NCBI GenBank assembly: GCA_024644235.1
Contig: JAHELJ010000002.1
Location: 82,006-146,005 of the forward strand
DNA from: Lewinellaceae bacterium
GTDB lineage: Bacteria; Bacteroidota; Bacteroidia; Chitinophagales; Saprospiraceae
Length of the DNA stretch: 64,000 bases
Direction: 5' to 3'
The notes beneath the pieces were generated by a model, which was given only the letters and a program-made list of their open reading frames with translations, did not search any database and was not told the origin of the DNA. This document shows positions 36,578 to 44,542 of this stretch, one piece after another (the first letter of the stretch is position 1; each line of letters begins with the position of its first letter). The translations under genes were made by a program, and so were the position numbers.

Positions 36578-37138
36578 ATGGACAAAGACAAGGACTTAGC
36601 TAACGATATCGTCAAGAGTCATGTTATGTATTCTCTTGGTGCCGGCCTGGTACCTATTCCTCTCCTGGACATCGCTGCAGTGTCAGTGGTTCAGTTGGAC
36701 ATGTTACGCCAGCTCGCCAAAGTTTATGGTCAGGATTTTAAGGAATCAGCAGGAAAAAGTTACATCTCAGCAATCACCGGAAGTACGCTTGCCCGAATGG
36801 GAGCCTCTTTGGTGAAAACGATTCCTGGGATCGGATCTATATTGGGTGGTGTCACAATGTCGGTACTAAGTGGAGCTTCGACGTATGCAGTCGGACAGGC
36901 TTTTATCTGGCATTTCAGCACTGGAGGCAATTTCATGGATTTCAACATTGAAAAGGCAAAAGAGATCTATGAAAAGGAGTTTGAAAAAGGAAAGAAAGTT
37001 GCCAAAGAAATGGAGAAAGGAGATAAAGAAGAAGATCCTTATGAAAAGCTGGAAAAATTGGCGGCCTTAAAGGAAAAAGGTGTGATCAGTGAAGAGGAGT
37101 TCAAGGAACAAAAAAAGAAGATCCTATCTGGACTTTAG
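36578..37138 (+). CDS. DUF697-like membrane protein with C-terminal SHOCT domain
   Basis: 186 aa from ATG 36578 (a GTG two codons earlier is possible). Residues about 10-120 match the DUF697 type: DIVKSHVMYSLGAGLVPIPL, DIAAVSVVQLDMLRQLAKVYG, then a Gly-rich hydrophobic helix pair (TIPGIGSILGGVTMSVLSGA). A charged helix follows and the chain ends with a SHOCT domain (YEKLEKLAALKEKGVISEEE-FKEQKKKIL), a short module that often mediates oligomerisation. DUF697 occurs in GTPase-linked and stress-related membrane proteins. Its 3' end overlaps the convergent Mrr-like nuclease gene by 15 bp. Confidence 0.8.
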   Translation: MDKDKDLANDIVKSHVMYSLGAGLVPIPLLDIAAVSVVQLDMLRQLAKVYGQDFKESAGKSYISAITGSTLARMGASLVKTIPGIGSILGGVTMSVLSGASTYAVGQAFIWHFSTGGNFMDFNIEKAKEIYEKEFEKGKKVAKEMEKGDKEEDPYEKLEKLAALKEKGVISEEEFKEQKKKILSGL

Positions 37139-38200
37139 TCTTCTGTTTACTTCTAGAAAAAGTCTGCAACAAGCTACACACATTTTCAACAATGCTCTCA
37201 CAGTTGGTATCAACAATGGAAACTGATCCAGTTTTCGGATAAGAAAGGGTGCATTCCGATAGTAATTTTGCACGAGGAACAAACCCACTGTTTTTGGCTC
37301 GAGAATCTCTCTGCGGAATGCAATCATATCCCGGTATGCTGAAGTCTCCCTGCCAAAACAATAGCTAATAAAAAAGCAAGCTTTGCCTCCTTTGACGAGG
37401 TTGTGCTCCAAATGAATCGACTCCTTCTGCCCTACCTGATGTACGGTTAGGATGATTCGATCCTTCCTATGAACCTCTGTCAGATGGCGCTTGGAAAAGA
37501 GGAATGATACTTCCACAGCTGCTCCGCGGTATATCACACCATTGGTAAAACTATCTTCAGTCCAATCTACGGCAGAAAATTGCTTTTTTTGATGGGTGAT
37601 ATAGACAGGGAGATCACAATAAACCTGGATGTTTTCGTCACTGACATTTTCGATTTCACCCCGGACCAAGGCACGGTCGTTTTCATCCTCCAACTGGACA
37701 TCGGTGACACTGAAATTCAGCATTTCATCACCCTCCACCAATTCTACAGGATTTTGGCGGAAATACTCGTAGTAGTCCATGCCGTCGAAGAAAGTGTCCT
37801 GCACAGCTTGCTGCAACCGGTCCCAATCCCACAACAGAACTTCGCCGGCACTGGCTATATCATGTGCCGCCTTGGTGAATGAGGAAGTTGTGATGACCAT
37901 GGAATTTGTACAATCGTAGTATTGTTCGGCGCCGATCACTTGATTGACTTCTTGAACACCCACTTTATGAGAAGCATGAAACCGTTTGACTTGTACAGCC
38001 GTCTGTATATTATCTCTGTCAACAATTAGATCTGCTCCAAAATCTCCGCTGTAACTTGTTTGTACTAGTGTATATCCATTCTCGAGAAATAGAAAGCCGA
38101 TGAAGTCTTCAAAATCCCGAGGATCGGTATCTTGAAAACGCACAGGGATGGCGGCATAGAGAAACTGATGAATGTCGATCTGCTTAAAGTCTAACGGCAT
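37124..38200 (-). CDS. Mrr-like restriction endonuclease-family protein with CFI-box C-terminus
   Basis: 358 aa. Residues about 25-140 form an Mrr-type nuclease fold: DFEDFIGFLFLENGY, catalytic YSGDFGADLIVDRD and QVKRFH (D...QxK), then EVNQVIGAEQYYDC and NSMVITTSSFTKAAHDIA. Residues about 160-270 look like an immunoglobulin-like FxLD/CARDB-type domain (LEDENDRALVRGEIENVSDE). The C-terminus has CFFISYCFGRETSAYRDM and FLVQNYYRNAPFLI with LPTVRALL-like helices, matching the CFI-box-CTERM pattern (CFIATA-x-YG ... FR ... YYR-x-(S/A)P). All catalytic residues are present, so DNA cleavage is plausible, possibly as defence against modified DNA. No methylase partner is adjacent. Confidence 0.8.
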   Translation of the reverse strand: MPLDFKQIDIHQFLYAAIPVRFQDTDPRDFEDFIGFLFLENGYTLVQTSYSGDFGADLIVDRDNIQTAVQVKRFHASHKVGVQEVNQVIGAEQYYDCTNSMVITTSSFTKAAHDIASAGEVLLWDWDRLQQAVQDTFFDGMDYYEYFRQNPVELVEGDEMLNFSVTDVQLEDENDRALVRGEIENVSDENIQVYCDLPVYITHQKKQFSAVDWTEDSFTNGVIYRGAAVEVSFLFSKRHLTEVHRKDRIILTVHQVGQKESIHLEHNLVKGGKACFFISYCFGRETSAYRDMIAFRREILEPKTVGLFLVQNYYRNAPFLIRKLDQFPLLIPTVRALLKMCVACCRLFLEVNRRLKSR

Positions 38201-38286
38201 AATTGAAAGTTAACCGTAAAATTGAATCGGCATTGATGGTGCATTTATCCTGCCAAATTAGTGAACAGACATCAGGACCTGTGCCT

Positions 38287-39351
38287 TTATCTCAGGAAAA
38301 ATCCATGACGATATGGATCCTCTGAAGAAAGTACAAAGTTGTGTTCACCTGTCACATGTGCATTACCTGCAATCCTGGGAATGACTGCTTCAAATGGCCC
38401 ATAATTTTCCAACCGCTCAACCGATGCCTGGAAGCGGGAACCGATAAGACTTTCTATGGTCATTGTTTTACCTACGGTCAACTCGTTTTTCGCATGATGG
38501 ATGGCAACCCGCCCGGATGCTCCACTTCCCGTTGGACAGCGGTCTAATTCACCATCAGCAAACACACACACATTTCGACTGTTGACACCTGCTGCATCAC
38601 TGCGGTCTATGAATATGGTCCCGTAGAGGAAACTCAGGTCTGATTCAAACGGATGATTGATGAGATGTCGTGATGCAGTCGCAATCTGTTTCTTGAGTGC
38701 TATTCCTAAATCGATAATCTGCCGATAGTTTTCAGGACAAAGCTCCAATCCCAACTGGGCAGCCTGAACATAAGCATAAAAAGCACCGCCGTAGGCAATA
38801 TCATAGAAGACGTCACCGTGACCGGACAGAGAAACCTGCTGGTCGATAGCAACTACAAAAGATGGAACTCCCAAAAATTCAATCGGGAATGCAGGATCCC
38901 CATCTTTCTTGAGTTCAGATGTAATCCTTCCACAAGGGGCATCAATAGATAATTTAAGGTTTCCCGAAACAGGATCCCTTTCTTTCCAATTTTGCACTGC
39001 TGCTAACTTTGTCAGAGCAATCGTAGCATGTCCACACATCGTGCTGTACCCTTCGTTGTGTATGAAAATCACTCCAAAATCGGCTCCTTCGTCATTCGGT
39101 GGTACAAGCAGACAACCGTACATGTCGGCGTGGCCCCGCGGCTCCCAGATGAGTGCCTTGCGAAAATGATCGAGATGCTCCTGACAAAAGCGCCTTCTTT
39201 CCAGCACAGAAGCCCCCTCAGGTTCTGGAAAGCCATCCAGTATCACTCTTAAGGGTTCCCCACCCGTGTGAAGATCCACACAGTAGATGGCATCGTTCAG
39301 CTCACGACTTGCAGATCGATTCCGATGGCGGATCCGCTCAAAAACAGTCAT
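38287..39351 (-). CDS. Proline racemase-family enzyme, probable trans-3-hydroxy-L-proline dehydratase
   Basis: 354 aa. Motifs: DLHTGGEPLRVILDGFP, RGHADMYGCLLVPP, first active-site segment STMCGHATIAL with Cys 106, and second segment DRCPTGSGASGRVA. In proline racemase and 4-hydroxyproline epimerase the second site is Cys; in trans-3-hydroxy-L-proline dehydratase it is Thr. Here it is Thr 274, and the Cys/Thr spacing matches the human dehydratase (Cys 104/Thr 273). The expected reaction gives delta1-pyrroline-2-carboxylate, then L-proline by a reductase. An ornithine-cyclodeaminase-family gene that could supply the reductase is at 49916-50851. It follows pdhB by 11 bp on the same strand. Confidence 0.85.
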   Translation of the reverse strand: MTVFERIRHRNRSASRELNDAIYCVDLHTGGEPLRVILDGFPEPEGASVLERRRFCQEHLDHFRKALIWEPRGHADMYGCLLVPPNDEGADFGVIFIHNEGYSTMCGHATIALTKLAAVQNWKERDPVSGNLKLSIDAPCGRITSELKKDGDPAFPIEFLGVPSFVVAIDQQVSLSGHGDVFYDIAYGGAFYAYVQAAQLGLELCPENYRQIIDLGIALKKQIATASRHLINHPFESDLSFLYGTIFIDRSDAAGVNSRNVCVFADGELDRCPTGSGASGRVAIHHAKNELTVGKTMTIESLIGSRFQASVERLENYGPFEAVIPRIAGNAHVTGEHNFVLSSEDPYRHGFFLR

Positions 39352-39362
39352 GAAATCTGATA

Positions 39363-40346
39363 TTAGGAAACGTACATTACTTCTTTAACAGCTGCTATGA
39401 TCTTACCCGGATTGGGAAGATAGGCTTCAACGAATGTAGGTGCATATGGAAGTGAAGTATCTGCCGAATTCACTCTGATAACTGGAGCATCCAAGTAATC
39501 GAATGCATACTTCTGGACTTCATAAGCAATTTCGGCACTGATGCCTGCATACGGCCATGATTCGTCAATTACAACCAGCCGGTTGGTTTTCTTGACTGAG
39601 TTGACGATTGCTTCATGGTCCAAAGGTTTGATGGTACGAAGGTCAATCACTTCTGCAGAAATTCCCTCCTTGGCCAGTTCTTCCGCTGCTTTCTTGGTCT
39701 CCTCCATCATTTTGTTGAATGAAACCAAGGTCACATCAGTGCCTTCCTTTCTTATTGCTGCCACACCAATGGGTGTCAGATATTCTTCTTCAGGTACCGG
39801 GCCCTTCATGCCGTAAAGAACTTCTGATTCCATCATGCAAACTGGATCATCATCCCGAATAGCAGACTTCAGCAGTCCTTTAGCATCGGCAGGATCAGTG
39901 CAGGAAACAACTTTCAAGCCCGGGCAATTAGCCAGCCAGCTTTCAAAAGTCTGTGAGTGTTGTTGAGCCAGTTGCCCAGCTGCCCCGGAAGGGCCTCGAA
40001 AAACAATCGGGCAGTTGAAGTCTCCACCTGATTGGCTGAGGGTCTTAGCAGCATTATTCACCAATTGGTCAAACGCCAGAATGGCAAAATTCCAAGTCAT
40101 AAACTCGACGATCGGCCTTAGACCGTTCATTGCTGCACCCACACCAACTCCGGCAAATCCTAACTCAGTAATTGGAGTATCAATCACACGCCGCTCGCCA
40201 AATTCCTCCAACATTCCCTTGCTTACCTTGTAGGCTCCGTTGTACTGCGCCACCTCCTCTCCCATCAAAAACACGGTCTCATCTCGACGCATCTCCTCTA
40301 CCATAGCTTCTCTTAATGCATCTCTCAAGGCAATTTCTCTAGGCAT
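39363..40346 (-). CDS. pdhB: Pyruvate dehydrogenase E1 component, beta subunit
   Basis: 327 aa, normal length for E1-beta. Motifs: LRDALREAMVEEMRRDETVF, GEEVAQYNGAYKVSKGML, RVIDTPITELGFAGVGVGAA, GLRPIVEFMTWNFAILAFDQ, GPSGAAGQLAQQHSQTFESW, then the C-terminal transketolase domain with IDLRTIKPLD and LVVIDESWPYAGISAEIA. With the alpha subunit it decarboxylates pyruvate with thiamine diphosphate and hands acetyl groups to E2. The alpha and E2/E3 genes are not in the window; separate location of pdhA and pdhB is usual in Bacteroidota. Confidence 0.93.
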   Translation of the reverse strand: MPREIALRDALREAMVEEMRRDETVFLMGEEVAQYNGAYKVSKGMLEEFGERRVIDTPITELGFAGVGVGAAMNGLRPIVEFMTWNFAILAFDQLVNNAAKTLSQSGGDFNCPIVFRGPSGAAGQLAQQHSQTFESWLANCPGLKVVSCTDPADAKGLLKSAIRDDDPVCMMESEVLYGMKGPVPEEEYLTPIGVAAIRKEGTDVTLVSFNKMMEETKKAAEELAKEGISAEVIDLRTIKPLDHEAIVNSVKKTNRLVVIDESWPYAGISAEIAYEVQKYAFDYLDAPVIRVNSADTSLPYAPTFVEAYLPNPGKIIAAVKEVMYVS

Positions 40347-40511
40347 AACAGCGATTTATTAGGTCATGAAGAAGGGCAAAAATAGCAGATCTGCCTGAAA
40401 TAGATCAATAAGATAATGTGAAGATTAGGTGGAGGGATACATCATGATATTATAATTTTTTGTAATATGTATTGATTTTAGGCTGTTTTGCCTCATTTAA
40501 AGCCTGGAAAT

Positions 40512-41918
40512 ATGTTGAGACTAGGGTTTGCTGGGATCATGATGATAGTTGCTTCTTGTACCTCACTTGAGATAAGAACCGACAATGATTTGACGATCGT
40601 AAGTGGTGAGCTTCTTACCACGCAAGGAGAGCCGATAAGGATATGGAACCAGACAGCCTCTTACCATGCTGTGCTTACCACAGATTCGTTTCAAGTGGAA
40701 CTATCCCTTAACGAACCCGGCTATTTCAAGCTTCAATATGGAACTTCAAATGCAGAGCTTTATCTGACACCAGGTCAGGATCTTGTGGTAGTTTCAGCTA
40801 GGGAAACAAATGGTCTTCATTTTGAAGGCAGATCTGCCGCATCCAACAACTACTTGTCCAGGTATCAGTTATTCCTAGATAGTATCATGCCTTCTGAAGG
40901 TAGATTATATGGTAGCAATGAAGCTGACTTCTATGCTGCTGTCAGCCAGGTCAGAGATGCATCTCTTGATTACCTAAGTAATTTTATCGTGAGCCATCAT
41001 AATCTGGATCCGGTTTTTTTTGAAAAAGAACGGGCAAGGATATGGTACCGATGGGGCCTGCTGCTGAGCACTTTCCCCTCGCTCCGAGGATATCTCAGTC
41101 AAGGCCAAACGAATTTAAGCCCCTCATACTATTCTTTTCAGAAAGAGCTTAGTCTTGATGAAGCAGGGCTGTTGGCGATTCCAGAATATCTAACTTATGT
41201 ATTGAAGGTGATCTATAATGAAGGGCAAAGAATTAGTACCGAGGGTAATAGCCAACCAGAGCACGAGGTAGCATTTAATCTCATTTCAAATATGATATCC
41301 AACCCATTGGTAAAGGATCATTGTTACCACCGTGTCATGCAAAACATCTTAAAATCTGGTGATCTTCAACTTGCTGAACAATTGATGAGATCTTTTAAGC
41401 AGTATACGCAGACCTCAACCCTGCGTCGGGAAATCGTCTCACATTATCTTATCAGGAAAAACCTGGAGCCAGGAAATCAGGCCCCTCCCATCATGTTATG
41501 TGATGAAGAGAACAACAAATGGCAGTCTGATCAATTCTTCGGAGAATATTTATATCTCTTTTTCTGGAAAATAGACTGTCCTGCATGTATACCAGTCCTT
41601 AAAGAATTGGAATATTTAGCTAATGATTTTAAGGAATATCCGATCCGATACGTGGCAGTCTGTCTGGATACTTCGAGGCAAGACCAGTTCGAAATAAAAC
41701 AGAGTTCTTCATTGCAGAATTTTCAAATCGATACTGAATTCAGTTCGGAGTTCCGAACTCGCTATCTTATCGACGGACTTCCACGGGCGATACTGATCGA
41801 TCCAGAAGGTAATTTGCTCAATGCTTTTGCCCCCTTACCCTCAAGTCATAATCTTAGACAATACCTTAGGGATGCCTTGGATAGTTCTTCACATGACCAC
41901 ACATTCAACGCTTACTGA
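40512..41918 (+). CDS. TlpA-like thioredoxin-fold lipoprotein
   Basis: 468 aa from ATG 40512, which puts a lipobox (MIVASC) at the end of a 20-residue signal; a TTG eight codons upstream is the alternative. The N-terminal 300 residues are a DUF4369-like strand region (SGELLTTQGEPIRIWNQ, YFKLQYGTSNAELYLTPGQD) and helices. The C-terminal 130 residues are a thioredoxin fold with FWKIDCPACIPVLKELEYLA (CPAC redox pair), VAVCLDTS and a cis-Pro segment GLPRAILIDPEG. This architecture fits Bacteroidota TlpA/ResA-like thiol-disulfide proteins at the membrane. Its 3' end overlaps mpl by 14 bp. Confidence 0.85.
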   Translation: MLRLGFAGIMMIVASCTSLEIRTDNDLTIVSGELLTTQGEPIRIWNQTASYHAVLTTDSFQVELSLNEPGYFKLQYGTSNAELYLTPGQDLVVVSARETNGLHFEGRSAASNNYLSRYQLFLDSIMPSEGRLYGSNEADFYAAVSQVRDASLDYLSNFIVSHHNLDPVFFEKERARIWYRWGLLLSTFPSLRGYLSQGQTNLSPSYYSFQKELSLDEAGLLAIPEYLTYVLKVIYNEGQRISTEGNSQPEHEVAFNLISNMISNPLVKDHCYHRVMQNILKSGDLQLAEQLMRSFKQYTQTSTLRREIVSHYLIRKNLEPGNQAPPIMLCDEENNKWQSDQFFGEYLYLFFWKIDCPACIPVLKELEYLANDFKEYPIRYVAVCLDTSRQDQFEIKQSSSLQNFQIDTEFSSEFRTRYLIDGLPRAILIDPEGNLLNAFAPLPSSHNLRQYLRDALDSSSHDHTFNAY

Positions 41919-43257
41919 ATAAGTCACTGATCTCATTCAGATCAAGGCCACCTAGAGTTCCTGAAGTCATTAGGAGAAGATTATGTTCGTTCCACTCCTG
42001 ACTTTTGAGCCATGTTTCCATAGGATCTTTTTCTCTTATGACCCGCAAATTTCGATCGCCAAAAGCGCTGGTGATTTCCTCGTCTGACAATGCTGCCATT
42101 TTTTTCATTTGGAGTGTGTGGTCGTTCACAAAAATGATCCCTTGGTCTGCATCTTGCATAGTATCCTTATACTGAGGAAGAAATTCTTTGTTGAGGCTAC
42201 TATAAGTATGTAATTCCAAAACTGCTGTAAGTTTTCGTTTCGGAAATCTCTTTTTGACAGCCTTAATAGATGCCTTGACTTTCGACGGAGCATGGGCAAA
42301 ATCCTGGAAGAGCGCTGAGTGATCACCAGTTACTAAGATCTGCAGTCTTTTAGCGGCGCCTTTAAAACCACCAATGGCATCAAGAAACTGGTTATCCGTG
42401 ATTCCAATGTCCTTCAGCACCAGATAGGCAGCCTTGAGATTAGCCATGTTATGCTCCCCAAAAACGTCAAGCTCGATTTCCTGTGAATCAAACAGCATGG
42501 TACCTTCATCTTCCTTAGCTTGAAAAGGCCGATATCCCTTAACCGTGAGATGTTGACCATGATCCCTGACGAGGGCAGTCAATATTTCATCACTCTCATC
42601 AAAGTACACCTTCCCTCCCTCAGCCATGGTTGATAAAAACTGTGAAAAAGCATCTTTATAAGACTTGAAGGTTGGAAAGACATTCATATGGTCCCAGGCT
42701 ATTCCTGTGATTACTGCAATATGTGGTCTATAATGAAGAATCTTTGGTTTTCGATCCAGACATGAAGAAAGATATTCATCACCTTCGGCAACCAATAAAG
42801 GTGCGTCGGACACCTGCACCATAGTTTCAAAGCCATTTAGCTGAGCTCCTACCAGATAGTCAAAATCAAAGCCTGAAATTTTCAGCACGTGAAGGATCAT
42901 AGAGGTGGTTGTGGTTTTACCATGGCTCCCGGTCACTACAATGCGCTTCTTGTCTAAAGATTGCTGGTAAACAAATTCCGGAAAGGACATAATAGGAATC
43001 TGATATTCCTGAGCCTTAATCAATTCAGGGTTATCAATGCGAGCGTGCATTCCCAGAATGATGAGATCAATTGAGGTATCAATACGTGAGGGATTCCAAC
43101 CCATCGAATGCGGGAGAAGGCCATAGGATTCCAGTCTGTCGCGGGCCGGATTGTAGATTTCATCATCTGAACCAGTCACTGTATGGCCCGCTTTTTGCAA
43201 GGTGATTGCCAGGTTGTGCATTATACTGCCACCAATGGCTATGAGATGAATTTTCAT
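41905..43257 (-). CDS. mpl: UDP-N-acetylmuramate:L-alanyl-gamma-D-glutamyl-meso-DAP ligase
   Basis: 450 aa Mur ligase. N-terminal MKIHLIAIGGSIMHNLAITL with SDDEIYNP, ATP site VVTGSHGKTTTTSM (GSHGKT at 110-115), VGAQLNGFETM, AEGDEYLSS, ITGIAWDHMNVFPTF and a C-terminal FAHAPSKVKASI domain. The SDDEIYNPARDRL and EGDEYLSSCLDRKPK segments are typical of Mpl rather than MurC. It reattaches the recycled tripeptide to UDP-MurNAc in peptidoglycan recycling, in the cytoplasm. Single gene; convergent overlap of 14 bp with the TlpA-like gene. Confidence 0.93.
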   Translation of the reverse strand: MKIHLIAIGGSIMHNLAITLQKAGHTVTGSDDEIYNPARDRLESYGLLPHSMGWNPSRIDTSIDLIILGMHARIDNPELIKAQEYQIPIMSFPEFVYQQSLDKKRIVVTGSHGKTTTTSMILHVLKISGFDFDYLVGAQLNGFETMVQVSDAPLLVAEGDEYLSSCLDRKPKILHYRPHIAVITGIAWDHMNVFPTFKSYKDAFSQFLSTMAEGGKVYFDESDEILTALVRDHGQHLTVKGYRPFQAKEDEGTMLFDSQEIELDVFGEHNMANLKAAYLVLKDIGITDNQFLDAIGGFKGAAKRLQILVTGDHSALFQDFAHAPSKVKASIKAVKKRFPKRKLTAVLELHTYSSLNKEFLPQYKDTMQDADQGIIFVNDHTLQMKKMAALSDEEITSAFGDRNLRVIREKDPMETWLKSQEWNEHNLLLMTSGTLGGLDLNEISDLFSKR

Positions 43258-43344
43258 GAATTAGTTTGTGGATTTCAAACCTGTAATCGTCAAAGTAATA
43301 GTACTAAAGCGATACATCGTATCGTTTTCTAACGTGTTAATTGT

Positions 43345-43352
43345 TAATTTTG
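43345..43352 (+). promoter_or_regulatory. Bacteroidota-type -7 promoter box TAATTTTG
   Basis: A perfect match to the TAnnTTTG box, 23 bp before the ATG of the small lipoprotein gene and within the mpl/lipoprotein divergent gap. A clean -33 TTG at the right distance is not visible, so support is partial. It would drive the lipoprotein-ytxJ-mnmD unit. Confidence 0.45.
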
Positions 43353-43375
43353 AAACAAATTAAAGAATTCATATC

Positions 43376-43537
43376 ATGAAAATTGGAGGGATAAAAAAGT
43401 TCGTTGTACTCCTTTTTGTTGCTGCAGGTTTGGCTGCTTCTCTCAGTTCTTGCAATCGAGGTATAGGTTGTCCAAGCGATTTTTCAGTTGAACAAATCGC
43501 CATCCCCATTGTTAAACAGGTTGTTCAAGTGAAATAA
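43376..43537 (+). CDS. 53-aa lipoprotein
   Basis: Small gene with ATG at 43376 and TAA at 43535. It starts MKIGGIKKF, has a hydrophobic core (VVLLFVAAGLAASLSSC) and a lipobox LSSC with Cys 26, then NRGIGCPSDFSVEQIAIPIV and a short polar end. Two further residues suited to surface charge follow, and a second Cys at 32. It is preceded by a good -7 box and an A-rich leader, and the next gene (ytxJ) starts 4 bp after the stop, so it heads the ytxJ-mnmD operon. Function unknown. Confidence 0.75.
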   Translation: MKIGGIKKFVVLLFVAAGLAASLSSCNRGIGCPSDFSVEQIAIPIVKQVVQVK

Positions 43538-43541
43538 TTGC

Positions 43542-43877
43542 ATGATTGCATGGCAACATCTGGTATCGGTTGACCAGTTAGACCAAATAACCGAACAATC
43601 CTATCAGTTTCCCGTCCTTATTTTCAAACACAGTTCACGTTGCAACGTTTCAGCGATTGCTAAAATGCGTCTGGAAGACCAGTGGTCCTATGTCGAAGGA
43701 GCTAACAAGATTTACTACCTCGACATTTTGCGCCACCGTGATGTCAGCAATGCTGTGGCTGATAAGTTCTCAGTGTACCATGAATCACCACAGCTTCTAT
43801 TGATTCGAAAGGGCGATTGCACTTATGAGTCATCTCATTTCGACATCCATCTAAATGATGTGAAGGAGCACCTGTGA
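43542..43877 (+). CDS. ytxJ: Bacillithiol-system redox protein YtxJ (monothiol, thioredoxin-like)
   Basis: 111 aa. The pattern WQHLVSVDQLDQI, PVLIFKHSSRCNVSAIAKMR (Cys 34), IYYLDILRHRDVSNAVADKF and HESPQLLLIRKGDCTYESSH matches YtxJ (DUF2847), a monothiol glutaredoxin-like protein proposed to remove bacillithiol from protein thiols. Cytoplasmic. It overlaps mnmD by 4 bp (GTGA) so both are translated together. Confidence 0.88.
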   Translation: MIAWQHLVSVDQLDQITEQSYQFPVLIFKHSSRCNVSAIAKMRLEDQWSYVEGANKIYYLDILRHRDVSNAVADKFSVYHESPQLLLIRKGDCTYESSHFDIHLNDVKEHL

Positions 43878-44542
43878 CGCAAAATGAGATTTATGTGTCG
43901 AATGATGGTTCTCACTCGATAATTTCAGGTCGTTTTGGTGAGAGTTACCATTCGCGTCATGGCGCCCTTCAAGAGAGTCTTCATGTATTCATTGAGCATG
44001 GCTTACTTCACCTAAAAGAGGAAAAATCCTCAATTTCACTATTGGAGTTTGGATTTGGATCAGGACTGAATTCAATGCTAACCTGGAAAGTGGCTGATAC
44101 TGATTCTCTACTGCATGTTGGCTATACTGGTCTCGAAATGTACCCGATTTCAAAAGACATGGTTTCCAGGCTGAATTACCCTGAGCTGCTTCAGATGTCT
44201 GATCAGTTTGCAAAGATCCACGAAGTGAAGTGGAACATTAGACATGAGTTGGGACCATCATTTCACTTTACCAAAATACTCATGGATTTCAGTGCCCCGG
44301 CGATAAAAGAGGAATTTGATTTAATCTACTACGATCCCTTCGCTCCCTCGTGTCAGCCGGAAATGTGGCAGACGCCGCAATTGGCCAAAGTACGTGGACT
44401 GATGTGCGATGGAGCCATTCTGGTCACATATTGTGCAAAGGGATCATTCAAGAGAGCTTTGAAGGAGCTGGGCTTTGAAGTGGAGGAACTGCCCGGACCT
44501 CCCGGTAAAAGAGAAATGATCCGGGCTAAGAAGATCAGGTAG
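43874..44542 (+). CDS. mnmD: tRNA (5-methylaminomethyl-2-thiouridine)(34)-methyltransferase MnmD
   Basis: 222 aa from GTG 43874, overlapping the ytxJ stop. Segments: NDGSHSIISGRFGESYHSRH, ALQESLHVFIEHGL, SAM-binding SLLEFGFGSGLNSMLTW, the catalytic-region YYDPFAPSCQPEMWQTPQLA, LVTYCAKGSFKRALKELGFE and LPGPPGKREMIRA. This is the stand-alone methyltransferase half of MnmC, finishing the mnm5s2U34 wobble modification of tRNA. The FAD oxidase half (MnmC1) is not present here. The 3' end overlaps the M28 peptidase gene by 8 bp. Confidence 0.9.
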   Translation: MTQNEIYVSNDGSHSIISGRFGESYHSRHGALQESLHVFIEHGLLHLKEEKSSISLLEFGFGSGLNSMLTWKVADTDSLLHVGYTGLEMYPISKDMVSRLNYPELLQMSDQFAKIHEVKWNIRHELGPSFHFTKILMDFSAPAIKEEFDLIYYDPFAPSCQPEMWQTPQLAKVRGLMCDGAILVTYCAKGSFKRALKELGFEVEELPGPPGKREMIRAKKIR

